DNA of 64,000 nt from Marivita geojedonensis (lineage in GTDB: Bacteria; Pseudomonadota; Alphaproteobacteria; Rhodobacterales; Rhodobacteraceae): the NCBI RefSeq assembly GCF_002115805.1, contig NZ_JFKC01000009.1:1-64000 (forward strand). Direction: 5' to 3'. The number at the start of each line of letters is the position of its first letter. Position 1 is the first letter of the stretch. A program made the position numbers and the translations under genes. This document shows, piece after piece, positions 1 to 8,157 of this stretch. A model generated the notes under the pieces. That model had not been told where the DNA came from. It made no database searches and was given only the letters and a program-made list of their open reading frames with translations.

Positions 1-432
1 CCCTAACAATTATGTCAGACTGGTGCGGACAAATTGAATCTAAATGAAATCAATGGGTGCCGACCCTCGATCGACCCACGTTGCTGTGCGCCTCGGTACA
101 GTGAGCCTTCAGATCGACGAATTGTCGACTGAACCGCGCGATGGAACATAAGACACAGCTGGCTAACGGCTGGTGTCTGCTTCGGATCCGATCCGGCAAA
201 TCGCTGCATGCAGCACCAATGTCTGTTTCTCTGAGCCACTGTCAGTGAACCTCGTCGAGCTTTGGAGCTTGTCCTGACTTGCGTTAAGGCAAAATGAGCC
301 GCTGTCGGACCCGCCCAATCAACGCCCTTTGCCTGTCGTTGCACGAGGCAGGGTGGTGCAGCCGGTGCCCTGCGCGTATGGTGTGCCAAGCGGGTTCGCT
401 CCGACCATCAGCGGACCCGAGGAGACCTTTGA
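1..432. other. Non-coding start of window
   Basis: I see no convincing gene here. The open frames on both strands have no ribosome-binding site, no recognisable motif and unnatural composition (Arg/Cys/Ser rich). The stretch may hold the promoter of dusA or decayed DNA, but I cannot identify a promoter with confidence. Confidence 0.5.
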
Positions 433-1440
433 ATGCCCAGAAACGCAAATACCGAGGCAGCGCGGTTGTCTGTCGCGCCTATGATGGACTGGACCGACCG
501 TCACTGCAGGTACTTTCACCGGCAGATCAGTCAGAGTGCGCTGCTTTATACCGAGATGGTCACGTCACCGGCCCTGGTGCGGGGTGGGGCGCTGCATTTG
601 CTCGATTACAGCCCGGAAGAACATCCCGTTGCCCTGCAGCTCGGCGGGTCGGATCCGGCAGAGCTGGCGCAGGCCGCCCGGATGGGGGCCGAGGCCGGGT
701 ATGACGAGATCAACCTCAATGTCGGCTGTCCGTCAGACCGTGTGCAATCCGGGACATTTGGCGCCGTCCTGATGAAGACGCCGGAGCTGGTGGCGGACTG
801 CGTCGCGGCGATGAAGGCGGCAGTTGATGTGCCGGTCACGGTCAAATGCCGGATCGGGGTCGACGACCAGACCCCGGAAGAGGTTCTGCCCGACTTCATC
901 GAAAAGGTACGTTCGGCAGGCTGCGACTACCTGATTGTCCACGCGCGCAAGGCGTGGCTGCAGGGGCTGTCGCCCAAGGAGAACCGCGACATCCCTCCGC
1001 TCGACTATGATCTGGTGCTGCGCGTGGCCGCAGAATTCCCGGATCTCCCGATGTCGATCAACGGGGGCATCGAAACGCTGGACGACGCCGAGGCACTCAT
1101 TGCGCGGGGTATGACCGGGGTGATGATCGGGCGGGCGGCATACCATCGGCCCTGGGACATTCTCGCCGAGGCCGATGAACGGATATTTGGCGACAAGCCG
1201 GTGTCTCACAGCCGTGATACCGTGATCGACGCGATGCGCCCCTACATCTCGGATCATCTGGAGAATGGCGGTCGGCTGCACCAGATCACGCGGCACATGC
1301 TGGGGCTTTTTGCCGGACAGCCCGGCGCGCGCACATGGCGTCGCGTCCTGTCGGAAAAGGCGAACCGGCCCGGGGCAGGGCTTGAGGTGCTGGATGAAGC
1401 ACGCGACCTGATGGCCCACCCCGACCGCCTCGCGGGCTGA
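433..1440 (+). CDS. dusA: tRNA-dihydrouridine(20/20a) synthase DusA
   Basis: A 335-residue flavoenzyme that reduces uridine 20/20a in the D-loop of tRNA to dihydrouridine, using FMN and NADPH in the cytoplasm. The N-terminus carries the FMN-barrel signature LSVAPMMDWTDRH (residues 12-24). The active-site cysteine is Cys99 in NVGCPSDRV. The phosphate-binding segments SINGGI and GVMIGRAAYHRPW follow. Length and the DusA-type motifs (YTEMVTS, VKCRIGVDD) fit DusA rather than DusB or DusC. It starts at ATG 433 after a purine-rich GGAGA. The next gene begins 5 bp downstream, so the two are probably cotranscribed. Confidence 0.95.
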   Translation: MPRNANTEAARLSVAPMMDWTDRHCRYFHRQISQSALLYTEMVTSPALVRGGALHLLDYSPEEHPVALQLGGSDPAELAQAARMGAEAGYDEINLNVGCPSDRVQSGTFGAVLMKTPELVADCVAAMKAAVDVPVTVKCRIGVDDQTPEEVLPDFIEKVRSAGCDYLIVHARKAWLQGLSPKENRDIPPLDYDLVLRVAAEFPDLPMSINGGIETLDDAEALIARGMTGVMIGRAAYHRPWDILAEADERIFGDKPVSHSRDTVIDAMRPYISDHLENGGRLHQITRHMLGLFAGQPGARTWRRVLSEKANRPGAGLEVLDEARDLMAHPDRLAG

Positions 1441-1444
1441 TCCG

Positions 1445-2221
1445 ATGGTGCGGGGCTGGCCGGATTGCGGCTATATCCGGTTCGGCTGGAACGCGGACAC
1501 CCATCGCTGGGCTGTAGCCGCACGGCACGTCGCAGAGCGCGTCACCCGCGACCCCGCGATGCGGGCGCAATGGCTGCAATGCGAAGGTACGTGGTTCGTT
1601 GGCGTCGATGCGCTGCGATCGGATCCGCAGGGAACGGTTGCGGGTGTTCCACTGGCTGGCCCTGCGGTGGACCGGATCGGACAACGGCAAGACCTGCACC
1701 CCGCGCAACTGTCGGTGACCTATCCCGGATATCCCCGGCCACGCGCAGGCGAAAGCGATGTCGCCTTTCGCTACCGCCTGAACCGCGATGCCGCGCATAT
1801 GGATGGTCTCTTGGCCGAAGGGTCGCCAAAGCGACGGTTTCTGCGCGAACGGCATGACTGGATCCTCGGCCTGCCTCTGACCGAAACCTCCCCCGGAGCG
1901 AGTCCTCTGGTGGTCTGGGACGGAAGCCACCATATCCTTCAGGCGGCACTCACCGATGCGCTGGGTCATCTACCCGAGGCGGACTGGCCGGTTACCGACA
2001 TCACCGACATCTATCAGGCCGCGCGAAAACGGGTCTTTTCGGAATGCCGGCGCATTTCGCTTTTTTCGCGCCCCGGCGAAGCGGTTCTCCTCAATCCGTT
2101 CTTGCTGCACGGGGTTGCCCCGTGGCAGCATAGCGCCATCGCGCCCGCAGCCGGAAGAATGGTTGCGTATCTGCGTCCTGAATCACCTGAAAAAGGCGGA
2201 ATCTGGCTGCGGCAAAAATAA
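1445..2221 (+). CDS. Putative 2-oxoglutarate/Fe(II) oxygenase-like protein
   Basis: A 258-residue protein of uncertain function. The likely metal facial triad is His118-x-Asp120 (AAHMDGL) with His222 in LLHGVAPW, and Arg238 (GRMVAYLRPE) could hold 2-oxoglutarate. This spacing is typical of phytanoyl-CoA dioxygenase-like folds. WDGSHHI at 158-164 resembles the loop before the distal histidine in that superfamily. No signal peptide or membrane segment is visible, so it should be cytoplasmic. It starts 5 bp after dusA and probably shares its transcript, but no substrate can be inferred. The oxygenase call rests on pattern reading only. Confidence 0.55.
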   Translation: MVRGWPDCGYIRFGWNADTHRWAVAARHVAERVTRDPAMRAQWLQCEGTWFVGVDALRSDPQGTVAGVPLAGPAVDRIGQRQDLHPAQLSVTYPGYPRPRAGESDVAFRYRLNRDAAHMDGLLAEGSPKRRFLRERHDWILGLPLTETSPGASPLVVWDGSHHILQAALTDALGHLPEADWPVTDITDIYQAARKRVFSECRRISLFSRPGEAVLLNPFLLHGVAPWQHSAIAPAAGRMVAYLRPESPEKGGIWLRQK

Positions 2222-2385
2222 GGCGTTGCCACATTCCGGCGGGTGGTTGTGAACAATCGCAGCGGTCGCAAAAAGACTGTCTCGCGATCCCGCACAATTT
2301 TCGTAAATTTGACGATTTTATTATGAGCGCCCCTGCGCGGACAGGTACTTTCAATGCCATTCGGTAATCTTGGGATTAACGTGTT

Positions 2386-3501
2386 ATGGAATATGCAGCG
2401 CTTTTGGCTCTCACGCTTCTGGGCATCACGGCTGGCCTGTTCGTGGATTCGAGTGAAGATGACGACGACACCGATACAGGTGGCGTCGATGGTGATGGTG
2501 GCGACGGGACGGATACCGGCAGTGGCACCGACACGGGTGGTACTGACACGGGTGGTACTGACACAGGTGGGAACACCGGCGACGGGGTGATCACCTCCGA
2601 TGGTGTGACCTTTGGGTCCGAGGGCGGTGACACGCTGACCGCAACGGACGGAGCCGCGACGGTTGTCGGCGGTGATGGCAACGATGCGATCAACGGCAAT
2701 GACGGCGCGAATATTCTCGACGGCCAAACCGGCGATGACAGCGTTCTTGGTGGCGACGGCGACGATCAGGTCTTTGGCAGCGAGGGCAACGATTCCGTTG
2801 AAGGCAATTCTGGCAACGATCTGGTTGCCGGTGGCACCGGCGATGATGAGTTGTATGGCGGCCTTGGCGATGACACGGTCTTCGGCGACGCGGGCAACGA
2901 CATTGTCGATGGCCAGGAAGGCAACGATGAAGTTGTCGGCGGCGACGGCAATGACACGATGTACGGCGGCATCGGCGACGATACCCTGTTCGGCAATGAC
3001 GGCGACGACAGCATCATGGACGGCGGCGGAGCTGATTCGCTGGTCGGTGGTGCGGGCGCGGATACGCTCGACGGTGGCGAAGGCAATGATCAGATCTTCG
3101 GCATCTGGGATGGCAATGATGACGAATTGATCGAAGCGCAGGATATTGTGGATCCGGATCTGCTGTTGGGTGGTGAAGGAGATGACGACATCCAGATGGG
3201 CAGCGGTGACGTGGCCTATGGCGAAGCGGGCAACGACATCTTCTACACCGGCACATGGGTTGATCCGGCCAATGCGCCAACGGTCATGGACCTTGCCAAA
3301 GATGAAGTGGTGATCGTTTCCGTGCCGGTTGGTACCTCTGCCGGAACATCGATTTCGCTCGAAACCGACGATCTGACCGGCGACACGCTGGTTCAGGCCA
3401 ACGGTCAGACGGTTGCTGTTGTGGCCTCCGGTGCAGGGGCGGTCTCGCTTGACCAGATCCTCATCGTGGAAAGCGTCAGCATTGCCCAAGCCGCAGCCTG
3501 A
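2386..3501 (+). CDS. RTX-type calcium-binding repeat protein
   Basis: A 371-residue acidic protein. Residues 2-20 (EYAALLALTLLGITAGLFV) form one hydrophobic segment that could be a membrane anchor. A Thr/Gly/Asp linker with TDTGG repeats follows, then many hemolysin-type nonapeptides of the GGxGxD type (GGDGND, GGLGDD, GGIGDD) from about residue 95 to 240, and a non-repetitive C-terminus. RTX nonapeptides bind calcium and fold as a parallel beta-roll outside the cell, often after type I secretion. No transporter genes are adjacent. The anchored layout suggests a surface protein rather than a toxin; no catalytic domain is visible. Confidence 0.75.
   Translation: MEYAALLALTLLGITAGLFVDSSEDDDDTDTGGVDGDGGDGTDTGSGTDTGGTDTGGTDTGGNTGDGVITSDGVTFGSEGGDTLTATDGAATVVGGDGNDAINGNDGANILDGQTGDDSVLGGDGDDQVFGSEGNDSVEGNSGNDLVAGGTGDDELYGGLGDDTVFGDAGNDIVDGQEGNDEVVGGDGNDTMYGGIGDDTLFGNDGDDSIMDGGGADSLVGGAGADTLDGGEGNDQIFGIWDGNDDELIEAQDIVDPDLLLGGEGDDDIQMGSGDVAYGEAGNDIFYTGTWVDPANAPTVMDLAKDEVVIVSVPVGTSAGTSISLETDDLTGDTLVQANGQTVAVVASGAGAVSLDQILIVESVSIAQAAA
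2668..3096 (+). repeat. RTX nonapeptide-coding repeat region
   Basis: Degenerate 27-bp units, each coding for a Gly/Asp-rich nonapeptide, follow one another with the recurring pattern ggc-rich/gat-aac. They lie wholly inside the RTX protein gene. Confidence 0.8.
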
Positions 3502-3602
3502 CGTGGTTGAAAAAGAGCATCCCGCCCGAGAAGTGAGTTCTCTGAGGCGGGGAGCCATGATAGACATGCCCGCAGTGTAAGCGGTGCCTTGAGGGAAATG
3601 AT

Positions 3603-4088
3603 ATGAGACTTGCCCTGCTGATTTTCGCTCTGATCGCGGCCCCCGCGTTTGCGCGCGATGTTCCTCCGGACGAGCCGACATACGAAAAGCCGACATTCGA
3701 GCGTCCGACAACACCGGAGACACCGGAGACACCGGAGACGCCCGAAACACCGGAGACTCCGGAGACACCGGAAAAGCCGGACGAACCGCGTGAACCGCGG
3801 ATCGCGACCAACATTTCACCGAAACCGGCACCCGCATCCTGCCCCAAGGTGAAATGCGTCACTGACGAAAACGGCAAGCGCCGCGCGATGTTCACGGCAG
3901 ATGTGCAGCCGGACATGTATTACCTGGGGCGGAATTTCTGCGCCACGGCCCCAAAGGATGTCGAAGTGACAGCCTGCTGCCTTGCGAAAGAGGATGACAC
4001 CTACCAGATCCTCTACAACGTCCAGGTCAGCAAGAAGGCGCATTGGAAGGCCAAGCAGTTCTGTACCTGCGTTCTCGAACTGGATTGA
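3603..4088 (+). CDS. Secreted Cys-rich protein with Thr-Pro-Glu repeats
   Basis: A 161-residue protein with a clear Sec signal peptide (MRLALLIFALIAAPAFA, cleavage after residue 17). Residues about 36-60 are tandem Thr-Pro-Glu triplets, a stiff extended linker. The C-terminal ~85 residues hold seven cysteines (ASC, VKC, NFC, ACC, QFCTC), suggesting a disulfide-bonded periplasmic or secreted domain. I do not recognise the family. It starts at ATG 3603, follows the RTX gene on the same strand and is closed by a strong terminator at 4122, so it may be the last gene of a two-gene unit. Confidence 0.6.
   Translation: MRLALLIFALIAAPAFARDVPPDEPTYEKPTFERPTTPETPETPETPETPETPETPEKPDEPREPRIATNISPKPAPASCPKVKCVTDENGKRRAMFTADVQPDMYYLGRNFCATAPKDVEVTACCLAKEDDTYQILYNVQVSKKAHWKAKQFCTCVLELD
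3709..3774 (+). repeat. 9-bp tandem repeat coding Thr-Pro-Glu
   Basis: About seven near-identical copies of acaccggag encode the TPE linker of the secreted protein. Such short in-frame repeats can change copy number by slippage without breaking the frame. Confidence 0.75.
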
Positions 4089-4121
4089 CGCAAAGACTTC
4101 TATCGACGATCAACAAAACCT

Positions 4122-4147
4122 CCGGGGCCAGTGGCCCCGGTTTTTTT
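4122..4147 (+). terminator. Rho-independent terminator
   Basis: Nine-base arms CCGGGGCCA / TGGCCCCGG are followed directly by seven T. This closes the secreted-protein transcript and lies just before the convergent DUF1289 gene. Confidence 0.9.
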
Positions 4148-4175
4148 GTCTCGATCCTGAAGGTCAGAACGGATG

Positions 4176-4406
4176 TCAGCGCGCCAGACGTGCGGCGCGT
4201 CCACCACGCCGCTTGCTCAGTTGGCCCGCTCGGGAAGGCAGCTCCGCCATGATCTGGCGCCGCGCCTCGGGCGACATCTTCGACCACGCGCCAATCTCGT
4301 CGATGGTGCGCAGGCACCCGGTGCACAGACGGCTTTCGGGATGCACGACGCAGATTTTCACGCAGGGGCTTTCGATCTCGTCGCGGGCCCAGATGTCGTC
4401 TTTCAT
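4176..4406 (-). CDS. DUF1289 family protein
   Basis: A 76-residue protein with the family signature PCVKIC-x8-CTGC-x-RTIDEIGAW. Four cysteines (Cys15, Cys19, Cys28, Cys31) likely bind zinc or an iron-sulfur centre. The basic tail (SKRRGGRAARLAR) could contact nucleic acid. The biochemical role of the family is unknown to me. It lies 14 bp downstream of ruvX on the same strand and is probably cotranscribed with it. Confidence 0.8.
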   Translation of the reverse strand: MKDDIWARDEIESPCVKICVVHPESRLCTGCLRTIDEIGAWSKMSPEARRQIMAELPSRAGQLSKRRGGRAARLAR

Positions 4407-4420
4407 TGGCGCGTGTTTCC

Positions 4421-4897
4421 TTATGCTTCGGCCTGAATATGGCGCAGCCGGTCCAGCGCCCCCTGAAGGATATACGACGCAGCGACGTGGTCGATCACCT
4501 CTGCGCGACGTTTTCGGGTCGTATCCGCCTCAAGCAGTGCCCTTTCTGCCGCAACTGTCGACAGCCGTTCGTCCCAAAACGTGATCGGACGGTCCCAGAG
4601 CGCCGAAAAATTCCGCGCAAAAGCCCGTGTCGACTGACAGCGCGGCCCTTCCGAGCCGTCCATGTTGCGCGGCAGGCCCAGAACAAGCCCGGCAATGTCG
4701 CGTTTGGCAAGAATCGCCAGCAGCGCCTCGGCATCCGTTCCGAACTTCTTGCGTTTGACTGTCTCCAGCGGGGTCGCCACGCTGCGCAACCCATCCGATA
4801 CCGCCACGCCAATGGTCTTGGTGCCAAGGTCCAGCCCTGCGATGGCACGCATCGGCGGCAGTTCCGCCGCGAAATCTGAAAACTCTTCGAAGATCAC
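4421..4897 (-). CDS. ruvX: RuvX/YqgF family pre-16S rRNA nuclease
   Basis: A 158-residue RNase H-fold protein. Family motifs are [15 protein letters not shown] (first catalytic Asp), [27 protein letters not shown] and the C-terminal acidic IDHVAAS. Members trim 16S rRNA 5' ends and were first described as putative Holliday junction resolvases. The length is a little above the usual ~140 because of a short N-terminal extension; an internal ATG at residue 16 ([10 protein letters not shown]) is the more usual start. It heads a small unit with the DUF1289 gene and lies downstream of ccmI. Confidence 0.88.
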   Translation of the reverse strand: MIFEEFSDFAAELPPMRAIAGLDLGTKTIGVAVSDGLRSVATPLETVKRKKFGTDAEALLAILAKRDIAGLVLGLPRNMDGSEGPRCQSTRAFARNFSALWDRPITFWDERLSTVAAERALLEADTTRKRRAEVIDHVAASYILQGALDRLRHIQAEA

Positions 4898-4948
4898 CAG
4901 CCGTGTTTTCCTGTTTTACGTGGCCAAGCGTCGGCCGTTCGTGGCGTT

Positions 4949-6178
4949 CTAAAGCGTCAGACCCGCAGCCCGCGCACCTTCGCGCACGATATCCAGCGCG
5001 TCGGGATTGTCCGCAAACACCTCCTGCGCTTCGTTCCAGATCGCAATGGCCTGCGCTTCGTCGCCAAGAACGCCAAGCGATGAGATCAGACGCGACCATT
5101 CCTCGGGTGTGCCGCCCTCATTGGCCAGCCGGTCCGACAGCCGCGCCACCATGCCCCGGATCATGTCCTGGCGCTCTTCCGCCGTCATCTCGCCAGCCGC
5201 TTCAACATCGTCGGCGCTCGGCCCCGGCATGTTTGCAATCTGCGGTACCTGATAATCGGACACCCCTGCGCGGAATGCCATTTCTTCGATCTGCGCGAGG
5301 ATCGGCGGCAGCCAGCTTGCGTCCGGCGGGCTTTGGCGCAGCAGGCGGTCCCAAAGGCGGAACGCCACGTCGGGCCGGCCGGTCTGCGCCATCATCAGAC
5401 CCATGTAGTAAAGGGCAACGCCATTGTCAGGCTCACGCGCCAGCGCCGCTTCCAGGACGCGCTCCGCTTCGGGGGAAACATAACCTCTGGCAGCCAGAAC
5501 CATCATATCGCCCAGATCGGCGTAATCCTTGCCGGACGCACCATCGCCCTTGATCGACAGCACCTGCTGCTGTGCCTCATAGGCGGCCACGTAATTGCCA
5601 AGCGCCGCCTCGGACCGCGCCAGCAGGATATGGCCCTGCAAATCGCCGGGCCGCTCGGCCACGGCACCGCGCAGGCGCTGCACGAGATCGGCATATTCCG
5701 GTTGAACCTCGGTCTCTCCGGTTGCGGGCATCTGCGATTCCGCTTCCGCCTGCGAGGGACGGTTCTCGCGCGCCAGCTCTGCCATTTCCAGCCGCTGCGA
5801 CAGCCCCAGATCGCCGTAGCCCGGTGCGCCCAGTTGTGAATAGAGCCAATAGCTCCCGCCCACGACCAACGCGCCGATCACCGATGCCACCGCGTAGCCA
5901 AGCGGTCTGGGCTGTATCCCACCGGCCCCCCGTGCCGACGCCTTGGCGTCCGCCGCAAGGATGCGACGCGAAATCTCGGTCCGCAGGCGCTCGGCATCCT
6001 CTTCAGAGATCACACCCCGGGCCAGATCCCGGTCCACTTCCGTCAGTTGGTCGCGATAGACCTGCAGGTCGAACGCCTCGGCAGGGCCAGTGTTGCGCTG
6101 GCCCCGGATCAGGGCCATCACCAGCAGCCCGGCCATGGCAACGGCCAAAGTCACGGTTGCGATCCAGAAAGACGTCAT
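4949..6178 (-). CDS. ccmI: Cytochrome c maturation protein CcmI
   Basis: A 409-residue membrane protein that holds apocytochrome c for the heme ligation complex. The N-terminal membrane segment (FWIATVTLAVAMAGLLVMAL) is followed by the CcmI-1 region with YRDQLTEVDRDLARGVISEEDAERLRTEISRRI. A second membrane segment lies at GYAVASVIGALVVGGSYWLY, then a periplasmic TPR-like domain with IWNEAQEVF near the end. I chose ATG 6178; an in-frame TTG six codons upstream lacks support. The other ccm gene visible, ccmE, is 57 kb away, so the ccm genes are dispersed. Confidence 0.87.
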   Translation of the reverse strand: MTSFWIATVTLAVAMAGLLVMALIRGQRNTGPAEAFDLQVYRDQLTEVDRDLARGVISEEDAERLRTEISRRILAADAKASARGAGGIQPRPLGYAVASVIGALVVGGSYWLYSQLGAPGYGDLGLSQRLEMAELARENRPSQAEAESQMPATGETEVQPEYADLVQRLRGAVAERPGDLQGHILLARSEAALGNYVAAYEAQQQVLSIKGDGASGKDYADLGDMMVLAARGYVSPEAERVLEAALAREPDNGVALYYMGLMMAQTGRPDVAFRLWDRLLRQSPPDASWLPPILAQIEEMAFRAGVSDYQVPQIANMPGPSADDVEAAGEMTAEERQDMIRGMVARLSDRLANEGGTPEEWSRLISSLGVLGDEAQAIAIWNEAQEVFADNPDALDIVREGARAAGLTL

Positions 6179-6363
6179 CGTATGCAAAATCCACAAGCTG
6201 TTTCACAGCCATGTATAGTCGCAGGCCGCTTGAAAAAAGGGCAAATTCCCGTGACAAAGCGCCATGTCGCAAAAACACGGTAATACGACGCTGTGAGTAT
6301 CCGCCTCCGGGCCGGTTCGGTCCACATATCCGTCAAATCCACCCAAGCTTCGAGTCGCGCCTT

Positions 6364-7608
6364 ATGAAACGCTATTCCGCCTTTGCCGTTGCCCGTGAAG
6401 CCCTCCGCTACCACACCGGATGGGAACGGGCCTGGCGCAAGCCCGAGCCGAAGAAGAACTACGATGTGATCATCGTGGGGGCAGGGGGCCACGGCCTCGC
6501 AACTGCCTATTACCTCGGCAAGAATTTCGGCATCACCAACGTTGCGGTGATCGAAAAGGGCTGGCTTGGCGGCGGCAACACTGGCCGCAACACCACGATC
6601 ATCCGCTCCAACTACCTGCAGGATCCATCTGCCGCGATCTACGAAAAGGCGCGCTCGCTCTACGAGACGCTGTCGCAGGATCTCAACTACAACGTCATGT
6701 TCAGCCCGCGCGGCGTGATGATGCTGGCCCAGACCGAGCACGAGATCCGGGGCTACCGCCGCACCGCGCACGCCAACTCCCTGCAGGGCGTCGAGACCCA
6801 GTTCATCGGCCCCGCCCGCGTCAAGGAACTCTGCCCGATCATCGAACTCAACGGCCCACGCTACCCGGTCCTCGGCGCGCTCTGGCAGCCGCGCGGCGGC
6901 ACCGCCCGCCATGACGCCGTGGCCTGGGGCTATGCCCGCGCCTGCTCCGACATGGGCATGGACATCATCCAGCAATGCGAGGTCACCGCGATCCGGCAGG
7001 AGGGTGGCCGCGTCAAAGGCGTGACCACCACCAAGGGCGAGATCGACTGCGACAAGCTGGGCATTGTCGTCGCCGGTCACTCGGGGGTGCTGGCCGAAAT
7101 GGCGGGCTTCCGTCTGCCCATCGAATCCGTCGCGCTTCAGGCGCTGGTCTCCGAGCCGATCAAGCCCTGCATGGACGTGGTCGTGATGGCCAACACAGTC
7201 CACGGCTACATGTCGCAATCCGACAAGGGTGAAATGGTCATCGGCGGCGGCGCCGACGGCTACAACAACTACACCCAGCGCGGGTCGTTCCACCATGTCG
7301 AGGAAACCGTCCGCGCCCTGATCGAGACCTTCCCGATGATCTCGCGCCTCAAGATGCTGCGCTGGTGGGGCGGGATCGTCGACATGACCGGCGACCGCTC
7401 GCCCATCCTGTCGAAAACGCCGCTCGACGGCTGCTTCATCAACTGTGGCTGGGGCACCGGCGGCTTCAAGGCGATCCCCGGTTCCGGCTGGGGCATGGCC
7501 GAACTGATCGCCAAGGGTTACTCACCACTCACCGCCGAGTTCGGCCTCAACCGCTTCCGCGAGGGCCGATTTATTGACGAGAGCGTGGCTGCGGGGGTGG
7601 CGCATTGA
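6364..7608 (+). CDS. soxB: Sarcosine oxidase subunit beta
   Basis: A 414-residue flavoprotein subunit of the heterotetrameric sarcosine oxidase, which oxidatively demethylates sarcosine to glycine, passing the C1 unit to tetrahydrofolate and making H2O2. The FAD dinucleotide fold is at 34-51 (DVIIVGAGGHGLATAYYLG). His183 in GTARHDAVAW is the candidate covalent FMN attachment site. The C-terminus has the DAAO-fold motif NCGWGTGGFKAIPGSG. The length matches the family (about 415). The frame stays open far upstream, but ATG 6364 (MKRYSAFAVAREAL) matches the conserved start. First gene of soxBDAG. Confidence 0.95.
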   Translation: MKRYSAFAVAREALRYHTGWERAWRKPEPKKNYDVIIVGAGGHGLATAYYLGKNFGITNVAVIEKGWLGGGNTGRNTTIIRSNYLQDPSAAIYEKARSLYETLSQDLNYNVMFSPRGVMMLAQTEHEIRGYRRTAHANSLQGVETQFIGPARVKELCPIIELNGPRYPVLGALWQPRGGTARHDAVAWGYARACSDMGMDIIQQCEVTAIRQEGGRVKGVTTTKGEIDCDKLGIVVAGHSGVLAEMAGFRLPIESVALQALVSEPIKPCMDVVVMANTVHGYMSQSDKGEMVIGGGADGYNNYTQRGSFHHVEETVRALIETFPMISRLKMLRWWGGIVDMTGDRSPILSKTPLDGCFINCGWGTGGFKAIPGSGWGMAELIAKGYSPLTAEFGLNRFREGRFIDESVAAGVAH

Positions 7609-7616
7609 TGCACGAT

Positions 7617-7735
7617 GATCTGAGCACTCGCCCGGCGGTACGCCGGGCAGCGCCCGACCGCCCCCATGGGCGGGCGCTTCGCACCCACCCGCGGCCGGGC
7701 GCCGCCCTTGGTTTCCGCGCACAGCGCACGAACTC
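7617..7735. repeat. GC-rich inverted-repeat spacer between soxB and soxD
   Basis: This spacer contains several nested complements: CCGGCGGTACGCCGG (7631-7645), then CGCCCGACCGCC...GGGCGGGCG, then a GCGGCCGGGCGCC run. It has no coding potential. The structure looks like a dispersed intergenic element or an mRNA-stabilising structure between soxB and the rest of the operon. Only one copy was noticed here. Confidence 0.5.
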
Positions 7736-7759
7736 CAGCGTCACTTTGGAGGCATCCTC

Positions 7760-8089
7760 ATGCTCGTGATCACCTGTCCCTATTGCGGCGTGGCCGCTGA
7801 AGAAACCGAACTGCATGGCGGTGGCGAAGCGCATCTGAAACGCTTTGGCCCCGACTCCAGCGATGACGATTTCACCGGCTACCTGTTCCATCGCGAAAAC
7901 CCCAAGGGGGTGCATTTCGAACGCTGGCGGCATGTGAACGGCTGCGGCAAGTGGTTCCACGCGGCGCGCTGCACGAACACGCTCGAAGTCTTCGGCACCT
8001 ACAAGGCCCAGACGACCGAGCCGCCGAAAGACATCCTCGACACCATCCGCGCCAAGCGCCCCGGATTCAAATGGAGGGACATCGCATGA
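7760..8089 (+). CDS. soxD: Sarcosine oxidase subunit delta
   Basis: A 109-residue zinc-binding small subunit. Cys6-x2-Cys9 (CPYCG) and the later NGCGKWFHAARCTNT provide the Cys/His ligands seen in the family. It packs against the alpha subunit in the complex. The Shine-Dalgarno GGAGG stands 8 bp before ATG 7760. Second gene of soxBDAG. Its stop overlaps (ATGA) a 22-codon open frame that runs to just before soxA. Confidence 0.94.
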   Translation: MLVITCPYCGVAAEETELHGGGEAHLKRFGPDSSDDDFTGYLFHRENPKGVHFERWRHVNGCGKWFHAARCTNTLEVFGTYKAQTTEPPKDILDTIRAKRPGFKWRDIA

Positions 8090-8154
8090 CCCTTCATCTT
8101 GCCAAGAAAACTCCTGCCGGAGGCTCCGACGCCTCCGCCAGCGCCAAGGTCTGA
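8086..8154 (+). CDS. Possible 22-aa micro-ORF between soxD and soxA
   Basis: ATG at 8086 overlaps the soxD stop as ATGA and opens 22 codons (MTLHLAKKTPAGG...) ending at 8154, 3 bp before the soxA ATG. The second half contains a GGAGGC/GCCTCC hairpin that would fold in the mRNA. The frame may simply keep ribosomes moving from soxD to soxA, or be chance. No peptide function is implied. Confidence 0.25.
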   Translation: MTLHLAKKTPAGGSDASASAKV

Positions 8155-8157
8155 CTT

